From JADJLQ01 sp031417835 (GTDB lineage: Bacteria > Bacteroidota > Bacteroidia > Chitinophagales > Saprospiraceae): a DNA stretch of 64,000 nucleotides. The translations under genes were made by a program, and so were the position numbers. The notes beneath the pieces were generated by a model. That model was not told where the DNA came from and did no database searches. It worked only from the letters and a program-made list of their open reading frames with translations. The stretch covers positions 1 through 64,000 of the forward strand of contig JANOWJ010000026.1 of the NCBI GenBank assembly GCA_031417835.1, read 5' to 3'. Below, in pieces: positions 25,727 to 33,284 of this stretch (positions are counted from its first letter, which is position 1; the number at the start of each line of letters is the position of its first letter).

Positions 25727-25842
25727 TGTGATCTTTTGATTATTGGATCAAACCTATGTGGTCTATTTACCAAGATCTAAAAGATAGCCAGTCCACGTAA
25801 GTTTATGGGGTTTATCACCATCAAAATCATTAACTTTACGAC

Positions 25843-26124
25843 ATGGAAAACTCTCCAGAATTAAAGGCCTTAATCCGAAAAAACGCTTACCTTTTTTGGT
25901 ATACAAAAGATAGCGCGAAAGAAGATCTGCCACTGCCTGCCGTGCTGGAGTTTTTCATTAATTATGCTGACAAAGAAGATATCAAAGAGTTGTTTAGAAT
26001 CGTAGGGATTAAGAATGCTGCGATGGTTTTTTTTGAGCAATTAGAAGGCTGGAGGACGAGAAATAACTATTTTCCGGAATTCAGCAATTTCTTTTCATTA
26101 TACTTTAGGAAGTATGCATCTTGA
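25843..26124 (+). CDS. Small DUF6922-like protein, putative antitoxin partner of the AbiEii gene
   Basis: A 93-residue protein without signal peptide. LFWYTKDSAKEDLPLPAVLEFFINYADKEDIKELF and the closing RNNYFPEFSNFFSLYF resemble small Bacteroidota proteins (DUF6922 type, from memory) that precede nucleotidyltransferase toxins. The gene overlaps the AbiEii-like gene by 11 bases in a different frame, so the two are translationally coupled. By analogy with AbiEi/AbiEii it would be the antitoxin or regulator, though no winged-helix is obvious. The functional assignment is by position and is tentative. Confidence 0.6.
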   Translation: MENSPELKALIRKNAYLFWYTKDSAKEDLPLPAVLEFFINYADKEDIKELFRIVGIKNAAMVFFEQLEGWRTRNNYFPEFSNFFSLYFRKYAS

Positions 26125-26731
26125 GGTTTTAAACAAAGATCAGAAAGTCCTTCTACCATTAGTAGCCAAGTTTCAGAAGGAATATTACATGGTAGGAGGA
26201 ACTGCCATAGCACTGCATATTGGACATAGGATGTCTATTGATTTCGATTTGTTTAAAAAAGGAAAAATAAGACCGAAAAACATTTTTTCTAAGTTTGAAG
26301 ACATGAATGAGATAGCTTTGGTCACTTTAAATCGACATGGACAGCTTAATCTCAATTGCAGAAATGTAAAATTCACATTTTTTGAGTTTGAATATGATAT
26401 CCTTCACCTAATAATTATTGAAAAATCTATTTCCATACCTACATTGCTAGACCTTGCTGCTATGAAAGCTTTTGCAATGGGTATGAGAAGCAAATGGAAA
26501 GATTATCTCAATTTATATTTCATCATCAAAAATCATTTACCAATAGTAGAAATAAGTCGCCGGGCGAAAGAACTTTTCAAGGGCATGTTTAATGAAAAAT
26601 TATTTCGAAGCCAACTTTCCTACTTTGACGGTATCAATTATGATGAACAAGTCGAATTTATGCCCGGCTTTGAAGTATCTGATGAGAATGTGAAAGAATA
26701 TTTGATAGAGGCCTGCTTGACTGGATTTTAA
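26114..26731 (+). CDS. AbiEii/MenT-like nucleotidyltransferase toxin
   Basis: A 205-residue protein of the AbiEii/AbiGii nucleotidyltransferase superfamily. The catalytic core is YYMVGGTAIALHIGHRMSIDFDLF at about 24-47, with the G-G-T/S and D-x-D signature. A second helical region reads LLDLAAMKAFAMGMRSKWKDYLNLYFI, the conserved K-x-x-D/D-Y-x-D-L-like tract. Related toxins add nucleotides to tRNA 3' ends and block translation, giving phage abortive infection. It is shorter than classical AbiEii (about 300) but typical for the Bacteroidota subgroup. It overlaps its small upstream partner by 11 bases. Target and activity are inferred from family only. Confidence 0.8.
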   Translation: MHLEVLNKDQKVLLPLVAKFQKEYYMVGGTAIALHIGHRMSIDFDLFKKGKIRPKNIFSKFEDMNEIALVTLNRHGQLNLNCRNVKFTFFEFEYDILHLIIIEKSISIPTLLDLAAMKAFAMGMRSKWKDYLNLYFIIKNHLPIVEISRRAKELFKGMFNEKLFRSQLSYFDGINYDEQVEFMPGFEVSDENVKEYLIEACLTGF

Positions 26732-26937
26732 GAGAAGTCAAGTGTGAGAGTTAGCCTATCAGCGGAAGCAGTTGACTTCTTTTGAGCAAATGTTTATGAG
26801 AGGCATCTCATGACTTTTTTGAGGAAAGTAAATGTAATATTAGCTTCCGGTTTGACAGGATTACATTAGGAAGAAAAACACCGGAGGTCTGTGATGTTCA
26901 AATAAATGTCATTTGCATCGATGAAGTTTTCCTTTTT

Positions 26938-27423
26938 TTAAAACAAGATCCAACTCCCCTCCTGACCAGCTTCCTCCTTCGTATAACTTACCCCATCTAT
27001 TTTAATACCCTTATCATCCAGTAGTGTAATAATGCCTCCTTTATTAGATAAAGGAACATTTTTCGATAACTTAACGGTGACTGATTCGCCGGACTTCAAC
27101 GTAATATTGATAAGGTCTTGTTTTTTAGTATTATTGGCGATGGCCCAATTCTTTAGATTGGCAGTTTGAGGACCTGAATTGAACAGAATAACTTTTTCAT
27201 TGCCTTCTTCCACTCCGGATGGATTGACCAATGCGGCTATAATATGAATGAATACTGTAGTTTCTTCCACTCCGGATATTGGATGACCCGTGGTATCGTC
27301 GGTATGAATCGCTTGAGATTGAAATCGGAGAAAAACAGCAGAAATATAAATTTCTGAAGTTTTAGTATTAAACGTAATCATGTGGAGGCTGGGATGAATC
27401 TTAATTAATTCAATAAAAGACAA
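26938..27423 (-). pseudogene. C-terminal fragment of a DUF2278/lamin-tail protein
   Basis: A 161-residue frame. Residues about 60-161 form a lamin-tail domain: IIAALVNPSGVEEGNEKVILFN, LKNWAIANN and LSNKGGIITLLDDKGIKIDG, ending SYTKEEAGQEGSWILF. In DUF2278 proteins this domain follows a larger N-terminal part, which is absent here. The first 50 residues look like non-native sequence, and there is no signal peptide. A second, smaller copy lies at 25374-25568. Either the domain moved on its own or both are decay products of a lost gene. Confidence 0.6.
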
Positions 27424-27435
27424 AACTATCTGAGA

Positions 27436-27845
27436 TTAACTCTACTTTGTAAAATTAGGGCCAGAATGCAAAATTTTCCGATGTTGTACATCTCCGAAAT
27501 ACGAAAACTCAGGCTTGTATCTATTACAAATGTTGAGTTTCTCCGAAACTATAGGAAGATTCTAATTACTTCGGTAGTAGCAGAGCATTTGTAATCATTT
27601 CTTCTTCGGTTTAATGTACTACGGAGAAGTACAACAGTATGAATATATAGTACTTTGTAAAATTCTCCGAAGTACGAAAACTCAGGCTTGTATCTATTAC
27701 AAATGTTGAGTTTCTCCGAAACTATAGGAAGATTCTAATTGCTTCGGTAGAAGCAGAACATTTGTAATCATTTTTTCTTCGGTTTAATGTACTTCGGAGA
27801 AGTACAACAGTAGGAATATATAGTAATTTGACAAAGTAGAGTTAA
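27436..27845. mobile_element. MITE-like element, long copy with internal duplication
   Basis: It begins TTAACTCTACTTTGT and ends with the inverse, ACAAAGTAGAGTTAA. The inside is non-coding and contains a partial tandem duplication (about 27480-27640 and 27660-27820). It carries hairpins such as TGTACTTCGGAGAAGTACA. Terminal inverted repeats, absence of a gene and a second copy 45 bases away are the hallmarks of a miniature inverted-repeat element. TTAA at both tips may be the target site. Confidence 0.75.
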
Positions 27846-27889
27846 ACAAAGTAAAAAAGTCTTCGGAATACTTCCTAATAGTGTCTTAC

Positions 27890-28126
27890 TTAACTCTACT
27901 TTGTAAAATTAGGGCCAGAATGCAAAATTTTCCAATGATGTACATCTCCGAATTACGAAAACTCAGGCTTGGATCTATTACAAAGCCTGAGTTTCTCGGA
28001 AACTTTAGGATGATTCTAATTGCTTCGGTAGAAGCAGAACATTTGTAATCATTTCTTCTTCGGTTTAATGTACTTCGGAGAAGTACAACAGTAAGAATAT
28101 ATAGTATTTTGACAAAGTAGAGTTAA
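27890..28126. mobile_element. MITE-like element, unit-length copy
   Basis: A 237-base copy in the same orientation as the 27436-27845 element, with the same termini (TTAACTCTACTTTGT ... ACAAAGTAGAGTTAA). Internal sequence is about 90-95 percent alike by eye. It probably shows the basic size of the element. No transposase with matching ends is in the window. Confidence 0.75.
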
Positions 28127-28275
28127 ATGGGCTCACTGTTTACCATCCGACATTTTTTACCGTCATTACATTTAAAGATTGACGAACGCATTGAGGCTAA
28201 TTTTTTGTTAACCATTTTTTTGGTGGCACAGACTTGGTCCTGTATAGTATATCTAATTCAAAATCTTTAAAAACA

Positions 28276-30318
28276 ATGATCATGATGAATAGACACATCC
28301 TGACGCTACTGCTTTTATCTACTGCTATGCAGCTGATTAGTCAACCGGTAACTACGATCATAGTGGAGATCAAAACGGGAGATCAACGCTATGCTGGCAC
28401 TGATGATCCGGTACATTTTTTAATCGGTGGTCAAGATTTTAACCTGGATAATCCTAACCGGGATGATTTGGAACGGAATAATACAGACTTGTTTATTCTA
28501 GCCGTAAGTGATCCTGAATTTACGATCGAACTCATTAGAGCTGTGGGGACAATCCGCATAGAAAAGACCGGCGACAGCTATTTTGGCGGCGGGTGGTTGT
28601 TTGGCAAAATCAAAGTCTGGATTAATGATCAGGATAATGACCCCATCTATGTCAATGAAAATATCAACAAATGGCTGGATGGAGATCATAGAAGTTGGGG
28701 CACGATCTTGGGAGATGAAGGCTGGAATCTGCCGGAGTCGCCACCTTTTCCACCCTGCACAGTAGATGATATTATTATCCTATTGAAGTCTTCGACTACA
28801 GCAAAAGCTATGGCAGAAGATGGCAAAAAGCCGGACTCCGATTGTGATGGGATTCCGGACGATTTGGATCCTACCTTTGATCCCAATCAACCTGATGATG
28901 ATCAGGATGGTCTACCCAATGTATATGAGGAACAAAATGGGTTGGATCCTCTAAGCAATGATTCTGATCAGGATGGATGGTTGGATAATAAAAACATTAA
29001 GGATCAACTTCTGCTTATAAAAATAGAGTGCCTCGATGAAGATGGCACTGTGGAAATCGGCAGCGATGAAGTCTATGTGGTATCGGAAGATGTACGCTTT
29101 CCATTGAGCCCTACCTTGGATAATTATTGGGAGATGGATGATGATACCAAAGTAGAACCGTTTATTACGATAGATAGTAGAGTGTCATCGAATGCCGCAA
29201 CCAATCTGGCCTATAAAACAAGAATCCGGATCAGGGAAGCGGATTTTACATTTATAGAAAAGCCGTTTGATGACGATTGGATGTCTACGACACTGGATTG
29301 GGGGCGAAATGAAACGAAAGAAATCGATCACAACGCCGGCAGTCGGCATTACAAATTGTTTTTTAAAAGTATAGTCACCACATTTATGGACCCCTCACCG
29401 TTAGACATAGCCGGTGACGGGGATATGGATGGATTATTTGATTCCACTGAATTTTTTATTTCTGCACAAGATCAACATCTCAGGCCCACGGAAATCATGG
29501 CTTTAGCGGGATATGATGGTCTGGCCTCCCCTATGAGAAGAGAACAATTCATCGAGGTAGATGCCACGGACACTGATCATAAGATGCCTCGAGATGCAAA
29601 ACAACAAGTGGCCTCTCAATTATTCTATCACCATATTTCACCCAGGATAGATGATGGGTATTTAGGTGGCGGTGGTATATTGCCATATGATGAGGTGGTA
29701 GAGTTTAGTGAATTGCAAGGGTATAAGGATATCCATCTATGGCCGCAACGAATTAATCACTTTAAGTATGCATTGTACGTACCGAGCATGGGATCTATAT
29801 TTAGTGAACATGGCAGAGCCAATAGACCCGGAAAAAATCTTATGGTATCCCGCAATACGATGATCGGTAGTTTTAGTTCTATCATATTTTTTCATGAATT
29901 AGGGCATACGATGTCACTATGTCATACTATAGGAGCCAAAGAACTCCCGGTCCCTTCCATATCTTGCCCGACACCTACAGGATATGATGGAGGTTGTGCG
30001 GGATGTTGTTTTCCTACTGGCCCGGCACACAGTTGTTGCCAGCACTATTGTGGTGTAGATGGCGATGACATCACTGCGATGGGGGCTGATGCTGGCACAG
30101 GAGAGTTGATTTCTGGCGGGCTCATCGGGGTCTTCATTGGCCTGGCGATCATTGCCCTCTTTATACCCGGCATAGGTTGGGTAGCCGGGGCAGCATTGCT
30201 AGCAGCTGCGGCTTTGGTAGGGGTGATCAGTGGTTTTTTCTTTTCCGATGCATATGAAAGAGTAGTAGATTATCACATCAACGAATGGGCGGTGATCAAA
30301 TTATTTTTTCGAGGATAA
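28276..30318 (+). CDS. Secreted zinc metalloprotease with calcium-binding repeats
   Basis: About 680 residues. I start at the ATG at 28276 (MIMMNRHILTLLLL) because it gives a clean signal peptide; a TTG 42 bases earlier extends the frame but adds non-signal residues. Asp-rich thrombospondin type 3-like repeats are seen in the middle (DSDCDGIPDDLDP, DDDQDGLPNVYEEQNGLDP, DSDQDGWLD). The zinc site FHELGHTMSLCH (HExxHxxxxxH, metzincin type) lies at about residue 545-556, followed by a Cys-rich stretch. Near the C-terminus is a hydrophobic, Gly/Ala-rich stretch of about 50 residues that could insert into a membrane. Substrate unknown. It has no close homologue by name, only recognised parts. Confidence 0.75.
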   Translation: MIMMNRHILTLLLLSTAMQLISQPVTTIIVEIKTGDQRYAGTDDPVHFLIGGQDFNLDNPNRDDLERNNTDLFILAVSDPEFTIELIRAVGTIRIEKTGDSYFGGGWLFGKIKVWINDQDNDPIYVNENINKWLDGDHRSWGTILGDEGWNLPESPPFPPCTVDDIIILLKSSTTAKAMAEDGKKPDSDCDGIPDDLDPTFDPNQPDDDQDGLPNVYEEQNGLDPLSNDSDQDGWLDNKNIKDQLLLIKIECLDEDGTVEIGSDEVYVVSEDVRFPLSPTLDNYWEMDDDTKVEPFITIDSRVSSNAATNLAYKTRIRIREADFTFIEKPFDDDWMSTTLDWGRNETKEIDHNAGSRHYKLFFKSIVTTFMDPSPLDIAGDGDMDGLFDSTEFFISAQDQHLRPTEIMALAGYDGLASPMRREQFIEVDATDTDHKMPRDAKQQVASQLFYHHISPRIDDGYLGGGGILPYDEVVEFSELQGYKDIHLWPQRINHFKYALYVPSMGSIFSEHGRANRPGKNLMVSRNTMIGSFSSIIFFHELGHTMSLCHTIGAKELPVPSISCPTPTGYDGGCAGCCFPTGPAHSCCQHYCGVDGDDITAMGADAGTGELISGGLIGVFIGLAIIALFIPGIGWVAGAALLAAAALVGVISGFFFSDAYERVVDYHINEWAVIKLFFRG

Positions 30319-30327
30319 AAAATCTGC

Positions 30328-30606
30328 CCCGCAACCAGGGAAAGAGTACTCGCAAGCAATGACATTTTTTCCACCCCCTGCCCCCTCCGAACGGAGAAGT
30401 GACCTTGTCTGCTTTTAGTTCGTCAGACTTAATTCTTTCAGAATCGAGTTCAGCTTTCGGCATTGTTGCTAAGAACAAGAATTTTGATGGCTAGAACAAC
30501 TTAATTATAGCGCGAGTAGGGAAAACTGACACACACCCGGGGAAAGAGTACACCTCTTGCAACGACATTTTTTCCACCCCCAACCCCCTCCGAAGGGGGA
30601 AAACGT
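30328..30606. repeat. Two copies of a 70-base intergenic repeat with a GC hairpin
   Basis: 30328-30400 and 30535-30606 share GGGAAAGAGTAC, GACATTTTTTCCACCCCC and CCCCCTCCGAA. In the second copy CCCCCT/AGGGGG (30584-30599) forms a tight hairpin, possibly acting as a terminator. The rest of the gap up to 30813 shows nothing. Confidence 0.6.
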
Positions 30607-30813
30607 AGCGCTCAATTTTTGAGCTTAAATCTTAGCATCCGTCCCAATTTGGTTATTTTCAAGAAAAAAATACAAGAAATTAAATACTACTCATTTTGTC
30701 AAAATTACATTGATATCTACCATTTTTTTTAATACTTGCTGGGATGAAAATCTCACCAAAAAAAGTTTAAATGATGTGCCTGAGATAGGCCAGTGAATGG
30801 ATTATTACATCAT

Positions 30814-32181
30814 TCAGACAATGGATGAGGTCAAACTATGTTCAAAAACAGGATTAGCCAGGCCAATTAGTTCACCCGACTCGTTAAAGGTTTGTAATCG
30901 GGCAGCAACCAAATCATTTGGTTGACCAACACTTTTATCCATCACGACTCGAATATAATTATCCGTAAAACCAGACCAATTGGTATCATCTCCGGCATGT
31001 TCTAACAATACAGCTCGGGTAGTGCGAAGATGCTGTTGATAAAAAAGATGTTTTTTCTTTTCACTCAATTGTCGAAGGATTTCATTACGCTCACGCCGCA
31101 CAGATACCGGGACCGCATGAGGTAAGTGAATAGCCGGAGTATTATTGCGCTCAGAATATGTAAATACATGAAAATAAGAGACATCGAGATCATGCAAAAA
31201 ATCAAAGGTCTCTTTGAAAGCTTCATCGTCTTCGCCCGGGAAACCAACGATCACATCGACTCCGATACATGCATGAGGCATCACGCTTTTGATCCGGGCT
31301 ACCCGAGCGGTATATACTTCACTACGATATCTTCGCTGCATCAGCTTCAAGATCCTATTACAACCACTCTGCAAAGGAATATGAAAATGAGGCATAAACC
31401 TATTGGAGCCGGCCACAAAATCAATGACTTCATCAGTACAGAGATTGGGCTCTATAGATGATATTCTGAATCTGGGTATATCTACCTCTGTATCCAGTGC
31501 TTTGGCCAAATCAATAAACAAGGCTTCTTTTTTGGGCTTAGTCCCTTCGATGACTTCTGTGCCATTACCAAAATCACCCAAATTGATGCCAGTCAATACA
31601 ATTTCCTTAGCACCCAGCCGCACAACCTCATTGGCCTTATCGACTGCATGTGCTACGGTATCACTTCGACTTTTGCCTCTGGCTAAAGGAATAGTACAAA
31701 AGGTACATTTATAATCACAGCCATCCTGCACTTTGAGGAAAGATCGGGTCCTGTCTCCAAAAGAATACGACGAACTAAATGTCTTGACATCTTGAATAGC
31801 TCCTGCTTGAAGCGGAGCAAGGTCATTACTTTCCGATATGGCATCAATGTATTCTGTAATCCTAAATTTTTCACCCGCTCCCAATACCAATGATACTCCC
31901 GGGATTTGTACTATTTCTTTGGGTTTGAGTTGTGCATAACATCCTGTCACTATTATCTTGGCTAGAGGTGAGGTCTGCAGTGCCTGACGGATGGCATAGC
32001 GACACTTTTTATCCGCTTGCTCCGTGACACTGCACGTATTGATCACATAGATATCGGCAGGCTGATCCCAAGCGATCACTTGATGCCCTTGTTTTTCACA
32101 AAGATCACTCAATGTAGAACTCTCCGAAAAATTGAGTTTACAGCCCAGGGTATGAAAAGCTATGCTGCGAGGTGCTCCCAT
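30814..32181 (-). CDS. mtaB: tRNA t6A37 methylthiotransferase MtaB
   Basis: A radical-SAM enzyme that adds a methylthio group to t6A37 in tRNAs reading ANN codons. The N-terminal UPF0004 domain has FHTLGCKLNFSES and YVINTCSVTEQADKKCR, and VTGCYAQ supplies the third cluster Cys. The radical-SAM core is CDYKCTFCTIPLARG (CxxxCxxC), then IVLTGINLGDFG and MPHFHIPLQSGCNRILKLMQRRY. The C-terminal TRAM region carries NYIRVVMD. I start at the ATG at 32181 (MGAPRSIAFHTLGC); an upstream in-frame ATG at 32205 adds eight residues not seen in the family. It is a single gene. Confidence 0.92.
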   Translation of the reverse strand: MGAPRSIAFHTLGCKLNFSESSTLSDLCEKQGHQVIAWDQPADIYVINTCSVTEQADKKCRYAIRQALQTSPLAKIIVTGCYAQLKPKEIVQIPGVSLVLGAGEKFRITEYIDAISESNDLAPLQAGAIQDVKTFSSSYSFGDRTRSFLKVQDGCDYKCTFCTIPLARGKSRSDTVAHAVDKANEVVRLGAKEIVLTGINLGDFGNGTEVIEGTKPKKEALFIDLAKALDTEVDIPRFRISSIEPNLCTDEVIDFVAGSNRFMPHFHIPLQSGCNRILKLMQRRYRSEVYTARVARIKSVMPHACIGVDVIVGFPGEDDEAFKETFDFLHDLDVSYFHVFTYSERNNTPAIHLPHAVPVSVRRERNEILRQLSEKKKHLFYQQHLRTTRAVLLEHAGDDTNWSGFTDNYIRVVMDKSVGQPNDLVAARLQTFNESGELIGLANPVFEHSLTSSIV

Positions 32182-32216
32182 GAAAATAGTTAAAGAAAGG
32201 TGCAAAGATAGGTGAC

Positions 32217-32615
32217 GAATGGGGAATGGGCGAAGAATATTTCGAATGACGAATGACGAAATTAAACGAATGATACGAATAATTCGAATGACGAATATCC
32301 CGAAGTATGAATGACGAGTGTCCCCAATGTTTCGAATGACGCATCACAATTGAAAATTGACGAATGACAATTTGACAATTGCTGGTTTGCCGAATGCCGA
32401 ATTTCTTTGCGTCTTCGCTGCGTTTCACTCCGCTGCGCGACATCATTTAGCTGTGTCATCGCTTCGTTCACTCCGCTGTGCGTAAATATTCACCTTATCT
32501 TTGAACATCGCGCAAATTTACAAAAGCAAATATTCAGTATCTTTGAAAAGCGAGAACAACACATCGCTTCTTTGCGCCTGCTTGCCGAATAGGCAGGTCT
32601 TTGCGCGCATAATAT
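32217..32615. repeat. Dispersed ATTCG-rich intergenic repeat, copy 2
   Basis: Inverse counterpart of 19893-20072. It contains ATTCGAATGACGAATG and related words at 32217-32385, and the hairpin CCTGCTTGCCGAATAGGCAGG at 32577-32597 flanked by GCGCGCAT. The part from 32400 to 32480 has repeats of CTGCG and CACTCCGCTG. It separates the divergently transcribed mtaB and the next gene. Confidence 0.8.
32496..32545 (+). promoter_or_regulatory. Duplicated TATCTTTG promoter boxes
   Basis: TATCTTTG occurs at 32496-32503 and 32538-32545, each within AAATATTCA(n)TATCTTTGAA, a local duplication with a 42-base period. Both match the Bacteroidota -7 consensus and point at the gene starting at 32628. Confidence 0.5.
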
Positions 32616-32627
32616 CATCGCGAGCAA

Positions 32628-33284
32628 ATGCATAAACGAAAAATTATCACCCTTGTTTTCCTTCTCGTTTTTGTGGGATTATTAATTGATCTTTTAGCTC
32701 CAATCAAACACGATTTTAAACAATTCGATCCGGTCCGGGTCGGCACCAGTGAAGCGGCCATGTGGCGGTCTTATTATGAACGTAAACCTTTACAACTTTT
32801 TTTCCAATTGAGCACGCTGATGCGCACCCAGTTTGGAGCTCCGTTTGCACGATCATTTATCATAGCATATCATGCCGCCCGCGCTGCCTTTATTTTTAAA
32901 GATGGTTTGGCTAAGAAAGATTATGAAAAGGCATTGCCGCCATTGATCTTGTATTTCGAAAAACTCAATCATCTTGCCAAGGATACTTTTGATGTACACA
33001 AAATTGCCCGACAAGAGTTGCAGTGGTGGATTATACGCCGAGATGTTTTATCTTATACTGCTGAGGATTGGAAAATCATCCTGGCCATGACCTTTGAAAC
33101 AATGTATCACATACCGGCTAATCGTTTTGGCACCTTTGCAGATCAACGCGTGCGCGCGATGTTGTATAGAGATAGTAAGGGTAATGCCATTTTAGAAGAA
33201 GATTGGGTAGAAATTGAAAAACGATGTATAGGAGCCTGGACTTCTTGTCAGCAGATATTGCGTTCATCCCTCAGGCAGGGTTGA
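32628..33284 (+). CDS. Membrane-anchored protein of unknown function
   Basis: A 218-residue protein I do not recognise. Residues 5-25 (KIITLVFLLVFVGLLIDLLAPI) form a single N-terminal membrane anchor, after which the chain is soluble and mostly helical. Runs such as AAMWRSYYERKPLQLFFQLSTLMRTQFGAPF, AYHAARAAFIFKDGL and RQELQWWIIRRDVLSYTAEDW look conserved in style and suggest a real family. No catalytic motif is visible. The gene overlaps the end of the convergent acyl-CoA dehydrogenase gene by 14 bases. It has its own duplicated promoter boxes. Confidence 0.75.
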   Translation: MHKRKIITLVFLLVFVGLLIDLLAPIKHDFKQFDPVRVGTSEAAMWRSYYERKPLQLFFQLSTLMRTQFGAPFARSFIIAYHAARAAFIFKDGLAKKDYEKALPPLILYFEKLNHLAKDTFDVHKIARQELQWWIIRRDVLSYTAEDWKIILAMTFETMYHIPANRFGTFADQRVRAMLYRDSKGNAILEEDWVEIEKRCIGAWTSCQQILRSSLRQG

